From Vibrio cyclitrophicus (GTDB lineage: Bacteria > Pseudomonadota > Gammaproteobacteria > Enterobacterales > Vibrionaceae): 64,000 bases of DNA. The notes beneath the pieces were generated by a model, which saw only the letters and a program-made list of their open reading frames with translations, had not been told where the DNA came from and made no database searches. Position numbers and translations under genes: made by a program. Positions 48,383 to 58,169 of this stretch are shown one piece after another (the first letter of the stretch is position 1; each line of letters starts with the position of its first letter). Location of the stretch: the NCBI RefSeq assembly GCF_024347435.1, contig NZ_AP025481.1, positions 1,240,001 through 1,304,000 of the forward strand. Direction: 5' to 3'.

Positions 48383-48428
48383 CTCCTCCCCTACTACTCC
48401 CCCTCGTTAATTTTACGTTGGGAGGATG
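48383..48428. promoter_or_regulatory. Cluster of MalT-box-like sequences
   Basis: On the minus strand GGGGAGGAG (48383-48391) and GGGGGAGTAG (48394-48403), and on the plus strand GGGAGGATG (48420-48428), resemble the MalT box GGGGAKGAGG. Further G-rich matches on the plus strand lie at 48588-48595 (GGGGGAGG) and 48609-48614. The clustering between malE and malK supports MalT activation of both. malT itself is not in the window. I see no gene in 48123-48788. Confidence 0.6.
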
Positions 48429-48788
48429 TACCGTTTCGCTAATTCATCGAAACTGCATTCATCCAAGAGTGGATAGTAAGAACCCTTTACCAGTAAGTGT
48501 TATGTGTAACAGCATTGTTCATTTAGTTGGCTTCACTGCCCGCTAGTGTCTTTATTAAGCATTGAGTTAAATCTGTGATTGAATCACGGGGGAGGTTTGG
48601 CTCGATGTGGGGGAAATAGACACCAGTTTGGCTATGACGGGTGGGCTTGGTTAAAGAAATCCAAGTCTCACCCACTTTTTTTCTTACTCACTCAATACTT
48701 ACCAATTCCTACAGTTACTGCTGACCCGAAAATTTCTTATAATGATAAGCAGTAAAACTTAAAATTTGATCGATCGAGGACAAGCTAG

Positions 48789-49901
48789 ATGGCGAGTGTC
48801 ACGTTAAAAAACGTTTATAAATCATATGGTGATGTACAGATTTCTAAGGACGTAACCTTAGACATCAACGAAGGTGAATTCGTAGTATTCGTTGGACCAT
48901 CAGGTTGTGGTAAATCGACGCTATTACGTTGTATCGCAGGTCTAGAAGACATTACGTCTGGTGATTTGTACATTGGCGACCAACGCATGAATGACGTTGA
49001 ACCGTCAAAGCGTGGCGTGGGTATGGTATTCCAATCATACGCGCTTTACCCTCACCTTAACCTATACGACAACATGTCTTTCGGCCTCAAATTAGCGAAC
49101 GCTAACAAAGCTGAAATTGATAAGCGTGTTGAACATGCTGCAGAAATCCTTCAGCTTGGTCACCTTCTTGAGCGTCAGCCTAAAGCCCTATCTGGTGGTC
49201 AACGCCAACGTGTTGCGATTGGTCGTACTCTGGTTTCTCAACCAAATGTATTCCTACTTGATGAGCCGCTATCAAACCTTGATGCTGCTTTACGTGTTCA
49301 AATGCGTTCGCAAATCACTAAACTACAACGTCAACTTGGTTGCACCATGATCTACGTTACCCACGATCAAGTGGAAGCGATGACTATGGCCGATAAAATT
49401 GTTGTTCTTGATGGTGGTTATGTATCTCAAGTCGGAAAACCGCTTGACCTTTACCACTACCCTCAAAACCGTTTCGTTGCTGGCTTTATTGGTTCGCCGA
49501 AGATGAACTTTATGTCTGTTCACATCGAGCAAGCGGAAGCTGAACGCGTATTGGTACAACTTTCAAACGGCATGACTTTCTGGATTCCAGTCGATGGTAC
49601 CACTGTCAATGCAGGTGACCGTATGTCTCTGGGCGTTCGTCCTGAGCACTTATTGTCTGCTGAAACAGGTGATGCGACGATTGAAGCTGAAGTGATGATG
49701 GTTGAGAAGCTAGGTAACGAAACACAAGTTTACCTAAACCTCGAAAGTGCCGATGCTGACGTTATCTATCGCCAGCCAGACACGTTGACGATTGAGTCTG
49801 GTGACAAGCTAGCGATTGGTATTCCTGCACACCGTTGTCACTTGTTCCACAGTGACGGTCGCGCATGTCGTCGCCTATACAAAGAGTACGGCACAGACTA
49901 A
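48789..49901 (+). CDS. malK: MalK, maltose transporter ATPase
   Basis: A 370-residue ABC ATPase: Walker [10 protein letters not shown], signature [13 protein letters not shown], Walker [13 protein letters not shown], then the regulatory C-terminal domain (about 235-370). It powers MalFG and, in enterobacteria, also binds MalT. It is divergent from malEFG, with GAGGA eight bases before the ATG. Confidence 0.95.
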   Translation: MASVTLKNVYKSYGDVQISKDVTLDINEGEFVVFVGPSGCGKSTLLRCIAGLEDITSGDLYIGDQRMNDVEPSKRGVGMVFQSYALYPHLNLYDNMSFGLKLANANKAEIDKRVEHAAEILQLGHLLERQPKALSGGQRQRVAIGRTLVSQPNVFLLDEPLSNLDAALRVQMRSQITKLQRQLGCTMIYVTHDQVEAMTMADKIVVLDGGYVSQVGKPLDLYHYPQNRFVAGFIGSPKMNFMSVHIEQAEAERVLVQLSNGMTFWIPVDGTTVNAGDRMSLGVRPEHLLSAETGDATIEAEVMMVEKLGNETQVYLNLESADADVIYRQPDTLTIESGDKLAIGIPAHRCHLFHSDGRACRRLYKEYGTD

Positions 49902-49938
49902 TCGGTTCCGCCTTTTAAGATATAACTTGCCCATATCC

Positions 49939-49970
49939 AATCCCTCTTACGTTGTAAGGGGGATTTTCTA
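49939..49970 (+). terminator. Rho-independent terminator of malK
   Basis: A fully paired 12-bp stem (one G-U) AATCCCTCTTAC/GTAAGGGGGATT with loop GTT, followed by TTTTCTATTT. Confidence 0.85.
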
Positions 49971-50051
49971 TTTAGGGCGACTAGTTTTACTTTCATTAAA
50001 TCACCTCGCCAGCAACTCTATAAACGTATTCAATTTTTTATTGATAGCAAT

Positions 50052-50080
50052 AAAAAAGGCCTAGCAAGCGCTAGACCTTT
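50052..50080 (-). terminator. Terminator of the 66-residue protein gene
   Basis: On the minus strand AAAGG-T-CTAGC-GCTT-GCTAG-G-CCTTT is followed by a T-run. It lies some 70 bases after the small gene's stop. Confidence 0.75.
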
Positions 50081-50150
50081 ATCTATGAGTCAGGCTATAA
50101 GCCCAACCACCATTATCACTTCTTTGAGACATGCACCAGTCTAAATCAAC

Positions 50151-50351
50151 TTAGTGAATTGGCGTATCATTCTGTTTGTTGAACTGGCCAAAATGCTTCT
50201 CTAACACTTCTGGCGTTAGTTTGCCTTCTGCTTCTAGTCGTTTGAACTCAGCGACGATCGCTTTTTGCTCTTCAAGTGATGGTAGTTTTACTTCTGGCTC
50301 ATCACCCATTTCTTGAGTCATCTGCTCTAGTTCTTTTTCAAAATCGCTCAT
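50151..50351 (-). CDS. Small acidic hypothetical protein, 66 residues
   Basis: MSDFEKELEQMTQEMGDEPE opens a highly charged, probably helical protein (LPSLEEQKAIVAEFKRLEAEG) without membrane segments or cysteines. I recognise no function. It has its own terminator and a plausible ribosome-binding site (AGGTAAGTATC upstream of the ATG), so it is probably a real gene. Confidence 0.65.
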   Translation of the reverse strand: MSDFEKELEQMTQEMGDEPEVKLPSLEEQKAIVAEFKRLEAEGKLTPEVLEKHFGQFNKQNDTPIH

Positions 50352-50485
50352 GATACTTACCTAAATATTAAATCTAACGAGATTTTACTCATTTACGACC
50401 TGTGATGCTAGAGCGATTGAGTCCAAAGCCCGAAACCAGATCAAGCGAACGTCAGTTTAAACACAGGGCTGGCTTGAAATTAGAA

Positions 50486-50519
50486 AGAGCTGGATTCACG
50501 ATTAAATGAAGCCAGCTCT
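50486..50519 (-). terminator. Terminator of the chemotaxis-receptor gene
   Basis: An 8-bp stem AGAGCTGG/CCAGCTCT extended by TTCA/TGAA after one mismatch, followed on the minus strand by TTTCTAATTT. It lies directly after the receptor's stop codon. Confidence 0.8.
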
Positions 50520-50546
50520 CTGTCAACGTCATTAGCTCAAGCAGTA

Positions 50547-52463
50547 TTACAGCTTAAACGAGCCAACCATCTTATCTAGACGAGAAGAAAGGTCTCTAAG
50601 CTCTTGGCTCGCTTCTGCAAGCTGCTCGGCCGTACCCGTTGTCACTTCGTTGATTGCGTTGATCTCTTCAATGTTCTGGTTGATTGTATGAACTACGGTT
50701 GATTGCTCTTCCGTTGCCGTCGCCACTTGAGTGTTACGGTCTGTAATATCAACAATACGATCTGAAATGCCACTCAGCACATCTACCGCTTCATCCGACG
50801 CCGATACACCTTCAAGCGTGATCACCTTACCCGCACTCATTGCCGTTACTGCATCTTTAGCATCGCTTTGCAGTTGGTTGATCATCTTCTGAATCTCTTC
50901 CGTAGAATCTGCAGTGCGGCTTGCTAAGTTACGTACTTCATCTGCTACAACCGCAAAACCACGACCTTGCTCGCCGGCACGGGCTGCTTCAATCGCTGCG
51001 TTCAATGCGAGTAAGTTGGTTTGATCTGAAATATCGCGGATAACACCCAGAATAGAACCGATATCTTGAGTTGTAGAAGCAAGCTGTTCAACCACTTGAC
51101 CCGTGCTTTCGATATCTTGCGCTAACCGACTGATCGCGTCTTTTGCTTTGTTTACAACAGAACGACCCACTTCAGTATTACCCGAAGCTTGCGTTGCCGT
51201 TTCTGCTGCTGTTGCCGCGTTCGATGCAATCTCGCTGATGGTCATACCCATTTCATTAATGGCAGCGACCACTTGAAGGGTTTGATCACGTTGCTCTTGG
51301 CTGTTGTCGTGGGTAATGTGTGCTTTGTTAGACACGCTCTCTGCCGCCACTTGCAGTGCTTGGCTAGTCGAACACACTTCTTTCATCGACTCGTGAATCT
51401 TTTCAATGAACCCGTTAAAGCCCTTTGAAAGCTGTGCAATTTCATCGTTACCTTTCACTTCAATACGCTGTGCAAGATCACCGTCACCTTCACCAAGGTC
51501 ACCAAATCGCTTAGCCAAAAGCTTAATCGGTTGAGTAATGCTATTCGCAAGTACTACGCCCATTAGGATAAATACTAATGCCACAACCGCAGTCATGATC
51601 AGCATCTTTTGCGCTGTCGCATCGAGCTCTGCAAACACTTCACCAGTCGGAACTACACCAATAACAAACCAGTCCATTGAAGACACATACAAGCTCGCCA
51701 CGAACAGCTCTTGGCCTTGGCTTTCAGTGGTAATCAGGTTAAAGCCCGATTTGTTCAGTAATTGACTTGCTTGAGGACCGTAGAGTTGTTGAAGTGAAGA
51801 GTCACTGCGTGAACGCTCGCGGTGAATTTGAACATCACCTTGGCTATCGGTTAAGAATACGAAGCCTGTATTTTCAATCTTGAAACCGTTCAGTAGGTTA
51901 ACCATGTCATCCATCGACTTTGATAAACCTGACATTGCCAAACCAGAAGGCTGCTGATAGTTAGCAAACATCTTCACTTCGCCATTGGCTTCTTGGAACA
52001 TGCTTACCATGGTTGGTTGTCCAGATTGCGTAAAGCCAAAGAACCAACCATCTTGTTGTTGGTTTAACTGACGTAGGAAACCATTTTGGTTCCAGTAGTA
52101 AGCAGTTTGACGGTTCGCCACTGAGGCATCGTTCAACTGATATTGGTTACGAACATTATTCAGTTGTTTAACCAGCTTGTTTTCTAATGCCGGATCGCGG
52201 TCGGTCGATTCGATAGCATCAGAAATAAATTCATTTGAAGCAATTTGCTCCGCTGCTAATAATAGCTGAGACACTTCACGGTCAATTTCACCATTGATTC
52301 GCTCCAACATTCCAGGAAGCTCAATATCGATCAGTCGATGACTCAATACATCTCTTGCTTGTTGTTGTGCCATCGCGCCGACAATTACTGTCGATGCAAG
52401 AACCGCAAAGGTAATGCCAAGTACAACTTTTTGCTTGATACTCAGAGAGTTAGTTTTGAACAT
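50547..52463 (-). CDS. Methyl-accepting chemotaxis protein
   Basis: A 638-residue receptor from the ATG at 52463 ([19 protein letters not shown]), which has AAAGG seven bases upstream; the longer frame to 52547 is not needed. A first membrane segment (about 13-31) and a second (about 290-310) bracket a large periplasmic sensor domain of the Cache type, followed by HAMP and the signalling domain with the hairpin tip [20 protein letters not shown]. It relays an unknown chemical signal to CheA/CheW. Confidence 0.92.
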   Translation of the reverse strand: MFKTNSLSIKQKVVLGITFAVLASTVIVGAMAQQQARDVLSHRLIDIELPGMLERINGEIDREVSQLLLAAEQIASNEFISDAIESTDRDPALENKLVKQLNNVRNQYQLNDASVANRQTAYYWNQNGFLRQLNQQQDGWFFGFTQSGQPTMVSMFQEANGEVKMFANYQQPSGLAMSGLSKSMDDMVNLLNGFKIENTGFVFLTDSQGDVQIHRERSRSDSSLQQLYGPQASQLLNKSGFNLITTESQGQELFVASLYVSSMDWFVIGVVPTGEVFAELDATAQKMLIMTAVVALVFILMGVVLANSITQPIKLLAKRFGDLGEGDGDLAQRIEVKGNDEIAQLSKGFNGFIEKIHESMKEVCSTSQALQVAAESVSNKAHITHDNSQEQRDQTLQVVAAINEMGMTISEIASNAATAAETATQASGNTEVGRSVVNKAKDAISRLAQDIESTGQVVEQLASTTQDIGSILGVIRDISDQTNLLALNAAIEAARAGEQGRGFAVVADEVRNLASRTADSTEEIQKMINQLQSDAKDAVTAMSAGKVITLEGVSASDEAVDVLSGISDRIVDITDRNTQVATATEEQSTVVHTINQNIEEINAINEVTTGTAEQLAEASQELRDLSSRLDKMVGSFKL

Positions 52464-52918
52464 ATTTAGACCTTTAAAAAGAATCGCTCGTTGTTTGTAA
52501 ACTTTGAACAGGACTTTGTTAACGCGCCCCAACAAAGTGATGCACAATCTGAGTTATATATCGGCCACAACCAATAAAACTGGAGACTTTTCTCTCAAAA
52601 AATTGCACATATGATGTAACAACCGAAATCATCCAAATTAAATATGAATTAACTAAGCCAATATCGTACTGTCGAGAGTCGGCTTTAGCTATCAGCCCTT
52701 AGATCTAACTGAACTCAAACAACTCCCCACAGCCAAGCTTTTGTATATAAAAACCAATTGATATAGTAATACTCACAACCTAACAATATTTTTAGCTAAC
52801 CACTTGTAAATCTTTCCAATTTTGAAAAAATAAATTACGCAAATGCACTGGAACTTTTTGCTACAAATCAGTGACCAATACTCAAAATAAAATCAAATGG
52901 ATACCCAGAGAGTCCAAA
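52464..52918. other. 455-bp divergent gap between MCP and MoxR genes
   Basis: AT-rich, with no convincing gene. It must hold the promoters of both the receptor gene and the Bat operon. No sigma-54 site or other known operator was recognised. Confidence 0.5.
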
Positions 52919-53875
52919 ATGCACAAAACAAATTTCGAAGTCCTTCAAAACTATCTAGAGTCTCAAATCATTGGTCAAAAAGAGCTCGTTAAGCAACTGA
53001 TGATCGCCCTTTTAGCGGATGGTCATATCCTCGTTGAAGGGCCTCCCGGCTTAGCAAAAACTCGCGCCGTAAAATCACTGGCTGATTGCGTTGAGGGGGA
53101 TTTCCACCGCATTCAATTCACACCTGACTTACTGCCTGCGGACTTGACTGGTACCGATATTTTCCGACCAGAAACTGGGGAATTTACCTTCCAATCAGGC
53201 CCGATTTTCAACTCGCTTATTCTAGCGGATGAGATCAACCGTGCTCCGGCGAAAGTTCAAGCAGCAATGCTGGAAGCGATGGCAGAGAAACAAGTGACTG
53301 CCGGTCGAAAGACCTATGCTCTGCCTGAACTGTTTTTGGTAATGGCGACACAGAACCCAATTGAGCAAGAAGGGACATACCCTCTGCCAGAAGCCCAGTT
53401 AGACCGATTCTTGCTTCACCTTGAGGTCGAATACCCAGATATGGAAAGCGAGCTGGAGATCTTGCGCCTGAACCGAGGCGAAGCTCAAGGTAACGAATCT
53501 ATTCAGCCACAACAGATATCTCAGCAAACGATCTTTGAAGCGCGCCAAGAAGTGCTCAACATTCATATGGCAGACACCATTGAGCAATACATCATCAGAC
53601 TGGTTATGGCGACTCGCCAACCCAAGCAATACAGCGATCAACTTGATCAATGGTTAGATATGGGTGTCAGCCCACGCGCAACTATTGCTTTGGATCGCTG
53701 CGCGCGTGCTCACGCATGGCTTGCTGGCCGCGATTATGTAACGCCACAAGACGTTCAAGCGATGGCATTCCCTGTGTTACGCCACCGCCTGCTCCGTAGC
53801 TACCATGCTCAAGCTGAAGGCGTTACGGCCAATCAAGTCATCGCACATCTTATTTCATTGGTTGGCAGCGCATAA
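52919..53875 (+). CDS. MoxR-family AAA ATPase
   Basis: A 318-residue AAA+ ATPase with Walker A GPPGLAKT, Walker B LILADEINRAP, sensor-1 ATQNP and sensor-2 SPRATIAL. MoxR proteins act as chaperones for VWA-domain partners, which follow in this operon. An in-frame GTG at 52871 would add 16 residues; the ATG here has GAGAG upstream. The DUF58 gene follows after 10 nt. Confidence 0.9.
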   Translation: MHKTNFEVLQNYLESQIIGQKELVKQLMIALLADGHILVEGPPGLAKTRAVKSLADCVEGDFHRIQFTPDLLPADLTGTDIFRPETGEFTFQSGPIFNSLILADEINRAPAKVQAAMLEAMAEKQVTAGRKTYALPELFLVMATQNPIEQEGTYPLPEAQLDRFLLHLEVEYPDMESELEILRLNRGEAQGNESIQPQQISQQTIFEARQEVLNIHMADTIEQYIIRLVMATRQPKQYSDQLDQWLDMGVSPRATIALDRCARAHAWLAGRDYVTPQDVQAMAFPVLRHRLLRSYHAQAEGVTANQVIAHLISLVGSA

Positions 53876-53885
53876 GGACACGCGT

Positions 53886-54812
53886 ATGAATAATCAACTA
53901 CCCAACTATAGTGACGGCGTCACGTTGAATTTGGATGAGCTGCTGCAATACAAAGCTCAGTCTGTTCGATGGTTGCCTCCAGCCAAGAGCCTTTGGTCTC
54001 AACTTAATGGTCAACACGAGAGTAACCACAAAGGTCGCGGGATGAATTTCTCTGAAGTTCGTCAGTACCAAGCAGGAGATGATATCCGAAGCATTGATTG
54101 GCGCGTCACAGCAAGAACGGGCAAGGCGCATACCAAGCTATTCTCTGAAGAAAGAGAGCAGCCTGTCATTTTGTTTTTGGATCTATCAAGCAGCATGATT
54201 TTCGGCTCAACCTTGTTGTTGAAATCAGTTCAACTTGCACACTTTACTAGCCAACTGTGCTGGCTCACTGTGGCTCAAAAAGACCGAATTGGCGCAGTAA
54301 TAGATACTGGCAAAGAGATCATTGAAATCAAGCCCAGTGCGAGTAATCATGCGCCATTACGCATTCTTCAAAAAGTCATAGAAATCAATAATGCAGCGCT
54401 GACCAACCACGACAATCACAGCGAGACAACCTTAGAGCATGGACTGACATCTCTTCATCAGCTTTGTCCAAAAGGCAGTGATATTATTATCCTCAGTGAC
54501 TTTGTACGCTACCAAGAAAGTAACTACTCACTTATCAGCCAAATACGCCGGCACAACAGAGTCCGCTTCGTGCATTTTCATGATCCATTAGAGCAAGGTG
54601 AAACCGCCTACAAGGGATCTAAACAAGTGACGGACGGCAGTAAAACTCAATGGTTTAACTTCTCCTCGAATAAAGAGAAGGAAAAACTTAACCACGCGTT
54701 TTCACTAAAGAAGAAGCAGTTGCAGAAACTTGGTTTATCTCTCGCGATACCTTATAGCTCGCTGTCTAGTGCACAGTCATTAATGAGCCAGATATCAGGA
54801 GTTCAGTCATGA
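53886..54812 (+). CDS. DUF58 protein of the Bat operon
   Basis: A 308-residue protein with the DUF58 core (GRGMNFSEVRQYQAGDDIRSIDWR) and a VWA-like fold with the MIDAS-type segment FLDLSSSM. It lacks membrane segments. The start at 53886 has AAGGA eight bases upstream. The DUF4381 gene overlaps its stop by 4 nt (ATGA). Confidence 0.9.
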   Translation: MNNQLPNYSDGVTLNLDELLQYKAQSVRWLPPAKSLWSQLNGQHESNHKGRGMNFSEVRQYQAGDDIRSIDWRVTARTGKAHTKLFSEEREQPVILFLDLSSSMIFGSTLLLKSVQLAHFTSQLCWLTVAQKDRIGAVIDTGKEIIEIKPSASNHAPLRILQKVIEINNAALTNHDNHSETTLEHGLTSLHQLCPKGSDIIILSDFVRYQESNYSLISQIRRHNRVRFVHFHDPLEQGETAYKGSKQVTDGSKTQWFNFSSNKEKEKLNHAFSLKKKQLQKLGLSLAIPYSSLSSAQSLMSQISGVQS

Positions 54813-55294
54813 ATCAGCCCTTAGATTTGAGCCCTGTCATTGCACCAGATGCACCGACTTGGTGGCCTTTAGCGTGGGGTTGGTGGGCATTGATTATCAC
54901 GGCTATTGCTCTGATCGCCTTAGTGTTTTTCATTGTAAAACGCAGACAAAACAACCAACACGCGAAGAACGAAGCACTTGCTCGTTTTCGTCATGGTCAG
55001 TCTCCAGATAGCTTGTCTCCGCGCACAGCTCAAGACATCGTTCGTCAGGCAGCACTAAGCTATTTCCCACGCGAAAAAATTGCAGGTCTAGCAGGTGATG
55101 ATTGGTTGAAGTTCTTAGATGCGCAATTAGAGAAGCCGTTATTTGTAGCAAAACAATCCCAGTGGCAGCAAGCGCTCTATCAAGATGCAGCCTTAATGAA
55201 CGACGAACAGAAAATGGATCAACAGCAATTGGTTAATGATTGCGAAACTTGGCTTCGTAAAGCCCTTCCTCCAAAGCGAGGTCGTTATGAGTGA
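54809..55294 (+). CDS. DUF4381 membrane protein of the Bat operon
   Basis: A 161-residue protein with one membrane segment (about 25-45, WGWWALIITAIALIALVFFIV) and a cytosolic C-terminal domain. This family regularly sits between the DUF58 and VWA genes of MoxR/Bat operons. Its ends overlap both neighbours. Confidence 0.85.
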   Translation: MNQPLDLSPVIAPDAPTWWPLAWGWWALIITAIALIALVFFIVKRRQNNQHAKNEALARFRHGQSPDSLSPRTAQDIVRQAALSYFPREKIAGLAGDDWLKFLDAQLEKPLFVAKQSQWQQALYQDAALMNDEQKMDQQQLVNDCETWLRKALPPKRGRYE

Positions 55295-56294
55295 TTTTCT
55301 TAGCCCTATGTTTCTAAGCAGGGACTTGCTAAACATCGAGTTCGTTTGGTGGTGGATGTTCTTCATCGCGCCACTGCCGTTTCTCGTTTACTTGTTCTCA
55401 CCAAAGTCAGAATCAAGCAATGCCCTAAGGCTTCCATTTCTGCCAGAAGACAGCCATACCAAAACACCGAGCAGTCGCTTACCAAAAGCGTTGTCAGTTA
55501 TTATTTGGATTCTGCTTGTTACGGCGAGCGCTCGCCCTGTATGGTATGGCGAACCGGTGAAGTTTCAGCCGAAGCATCGTGATTTGATGTTGGTTGTCGA
55601 CCTCTCCTACTCGATGAGCCAAGAAGACATGCAGTTCAATGGCGAATACATCGACCGCTTGTCGGCTGTGAAACGCGTATTGAGTGACTTTATTGATCGC
55701 CGTAAAGGCGACCGAGTCGGATTAGTACTATTTGCTGATCACGCCTACTTGCAGACCCCGCTTACGCTAGATAGAAATACGCTTTCACAACAGCTCAATC
55801 AAGCAGTGTTAAAGCTGATTGGTACTCAAACTGCGATTGGCGATGGCATTGGCCTTGCGACCAAGACCTTTGTTGATAGTAATGCGCCTCAACGTGTGAT
55901 GGTACTACTCAGCGACGGCAGTAATACTGCGGGGGTGTTAGACCCATTAGAGGCCGCAGACATCGCAAAAAAATACGATGCGACCATATACACCGTCGGT
56001 GTTGGCGCAGGCGAAATGATGGTCAAAGAGTTCTTCATGACTCGTAAGGTCAATACTGCTCAAGACTTGGATGAACGCACGCTAATGGAAATAGCCAAAC
56101 GCACTGGCGGTCAATACTTCCGTGCGCGTGACAGCAAAGAGCTGGCGACCATTTACGACACTATCAACCAGTTAGAACCCGTGACAAATGCCACCAAGGT
56201 TTGGCGACCACAACAAGAGTGGTTCGTATGGCCTTTGTCTGCGGCAATGTTCTTCGCATTTATGCTGTTAGCCATTAGGAGAAACAATGTCTAA
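55287..56294 (+). CDS. VWA-domain membrane protein, BatA-like
   Basis: A 335-residue protein: N-terminal membrane segment(s), a VWA domain with MIDAS motif DLSYSMS (D-x-S-x-S) and LLSDGSNTAG, and a C-terminal membrane segment. The start at 55287 overlaps DUF4381 by 8 nt. Bat proteins are linked to envelope stress or oxygen tolerance in some bacteria; the mechanism is not settled. Confidence 0.88.
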   Translation: MSDFLSPMFLSRDLLNIEFVWWWMFFIAPLPFLVYLFSPKSESSNALRLPFLPEDSHTKTPSSRLPKALSVIIWILLVTASARPVWYGEPVKFQPKHRDLMLVVDLSYSMSQEDMQFNGEYIDRLSAVKRVLSDFIDRRKGDRVGLVLFADHAYLQTPLTLDRNTLSQQLNQAVLKLIGTQTAIGDGIGLATKTFVDSNAPQRVMVLLSDGSNTAGVLDPLEAADIAKKYDATIYTVGVGAGEMMVKEFFMTRKVNTAQDLDERTLMEIAKRTGGQYFRARDSKELATIYDTINQLEPVTNATKVWRPQQEWFVWPLSAAMFFAFMLLAIRRNNV

Positions 56295-58167
56295 CTTTAC
56301 TTTTATCTACCCATATTGGTTCTTAGCGCTTGTCGCGTTACCCGCGATTTGGTGGCTTAGTAAGAAGCAATCTAAGCAAGGGTTATTGGCGTCTCATATC
56401 GCTCGCTACTTGGCGCCAGAATCAAGCAAGCCATCAAAAAACCGCAGTACTTACTTTGGTATCTGGTGGATGATCGGTGTTATTGCATTAGCCGGCCCCA
56501 GCTTTCAAAACAATGAACAACCGAGCTTTGAAAAAACGCAGGCTCGAGTTGTGATGATGGACATGTCGATGTCTCTATACGCTACCGACATAAAACCAAA
56601 TCGCCTGACTCAAGCACGATACAAGGCTCTTGACCTGCTTTCGTTGTGGAAAGAAGGCTTAACAGGAATGGTCGCGTACGCTGGCGATGCTTACACCATT
56701 AGCCCGCTAACGTCCGACATCAACACCATCAAGAGCCAAGTGCCAAACTTGTCTCCGGATATTATGCCTTACCAAGGCAGCAACGCCCCCGCTGCGGTTA
56801 AGCTTGCCATTGAGATGATGACTCGCGCTCATATCTACCACGGTGACTTGGTATTGATTGCTGATGACATAGATGACCAAGAGAAGAAAGAGATCGACTC
56901 GCTGCTATCTGGTAGCAATTGGACGCTATCCATTTTAGCGGTGGGTACTGAAAGTGGCGCACCAATCTCTTTGCCAACAGGCTCAATGCTGCAAACCAAC
57001 TCAGGGCAAACTGTGGTCGCGAGAACCCACTTAGAGAACATGCGCGACCTGACTCGCAGTTATGGTGGCACGTTCACTGAGGTTCAATTTGATAACTCAG
57101 ATGTTGAACATATCGCCAGTTATCTCGACCGAGTTGCAACAACCTCTGAAGTGACCAAGACCAATAACTCACTCAACACGAGAGTCAACAATGGCTTCTG
57201 GCTTCTGCCATTCCTATTACTGCCCGCACTTGGGCTGTTTCGGAAGGGTGTTGTTTGGTGCGGATTAGCTGTGGTTTTGTCGTTCAGCCAACCGAATACC
57301 GCGTTTGCAAGCCCTTGGAAAACCGACGATCAGGTGGGTTATCAGCTTTATCAAGATGAAGACTTCCAACAAGCTGCAGAGCAGTTCCAACAACAAGAGT
57401 GGAAAGGCATCGCACAATACAAAGCCGGTGACTTCGAAGCTGCAGAGCAGACACTACAAGGTTTGAATGGCGAAGATGCTCGCTACAACCTTGCAAATGC
57501 ACAGGCGCAGCAAGGCAAGTACGATCAAGCGATTGAAGAGTACCAACGTATTCTCGAAAACAACCCTGAACATGCTTATGCGAAGAAAAATCTAGAGCTT
57601 GTCGAACAGGCTCAGAAGCAACAGCAACAGCAACAGCAAGACAATTCTGAGTCCAAAGACCAAAACGAACAAGGTCAGCAGGGTCAGCAGGGTCAGCAGG
57701 GTCAGCAGGGTCAGCAGGGTCAGCAGAATGATTCTTCGCAAGATTCGCAGGATCAACAACAAAGCTCTGCAAACAATGAAAGCTCGCAGAACCAAACGAA
57801 TAGCCAAACTCAAAGTGCAAACCAACGGCAAGCCAAAAATCAACCGGATGAAAAAGTAGGTGAAGAAGACAGTAAGCGAGCAGCGCAATCTAAGCAGTCA
57901 GGTAAATCCGATCAGTCCGAAGAGCAAGACCAAAAGGATTCAAAACCTCAAAGTGCGAGCGCACAGCAAGCTTCAAACGAAAAAGGTGAAGGCGATGGTC
58001 GACAAGCTTTAGCGCAAACCTCAGATCAGCCGCAATCGAGCGATCCTGATATGCGAAAACTTGAGCAAGTAGAAAGCGCTCGTGACCCGAGCCAACTGCT
58101 TAAAGCGCAAATGATTCTACAAGCACGACAAAAAAGTGCTCCTAACAACCAAAACAAAAAGTGGTAA
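56287..58167 (+). CDS. BatB/BatC fusion: VWA domain plus TPR and Gln-rich tail
   Basis: A 626-residue protein: membrane segments, a VWA domain with DMSMS near residue 93, further membrane segments (about 300-335), TPR repeats (about 345-440, with YNLANAQAQQGKYDQAIEEYQ) and then a long Gln/Ser/Lys-rich disordered tail. The tail includes six GQQ units encoded by a 9-bp tandem repeat (57673-57726). In Bacteroides BatB and BatC are separate proteins; here they are joined. It overlaps the BatA gene by 8 nt. Confidence 0.88.
   Translation: MSNFTFIYPYWFLALVALPAIWWLSKKQSKQGLLASHIARYLAPESSKPSKNRSTYFGIWWMIGVIALAGPSFQNNEQPSFEKTQARVVMMDMSMSLYATDIKPNRLTQARYKALDLLSLWKEGLTGMVAYAGDAYTISPLTSDINTIKSQVPNLSPDIMPYQGSNAPAAVKLAIEMMTRAHIYHGDLVLIADDIDDQEKKEIDSLLSGSNWTLSILAVGTESGAPISLPTGSMLQTNSGQTVVARTHLENMRDLTRSYGGTFTEVQFDNSDVEHIASYLDRVATTSEVTKTNNSLNTRVNNGFWLLPFLLLPALGLFRKGVVWCGLAVVLSFSQPNTAFASPWKTDDQVGYQLYQDEDFQQAAEQFQQQEWKGIAQYKAGDFEAAEQTLQGLNGEDARYNLANAQAQQGKYDQAIEEYQRILENNPEHAYAKKNLELVEQAQKQQQQQQQDNSESKDQNEQGQQGQQGQQGQQGQQGQQNDSSQDSQDQQQSSANNESSQNQTNSQTQSANQRQAKNQPDEKVGEEDSKRAAQSKQSGKSDQSEEQDQKDSKPQSASAQQASNEKGEGDGRQALAQTSDQPQSSDPDMRKLEQVESARDPSQLLKAQMILQARQKSAPNNQNKKW
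57673..57726. repeat. 9-bp in-frame tandem repeat (GGTCAGCAG x 6)
   Basis: Six perfect copies, each coding Gly-Gln-Gln (residues 463-480 of the BatB/C fusion). Gain or loss of a copy would keep the frame. Confidence 0.95.
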
Positions 58168-58169
58168 CC

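Noticed and set aside
48574..48588. TGTGATTGAATCACG as a second CRP site
   Set aside because: The spacer between the half-sites is five bases instead of six, a poor fit for CRP.
57284..57888. Long antisense frames (up to 178 residues) opposite the BatB/C gene
   Set aside because: They arise from the repetitive Gln-rich coding sequence and read as Leu/Ala-Asp-Pro repeats; there is no independent start signal.
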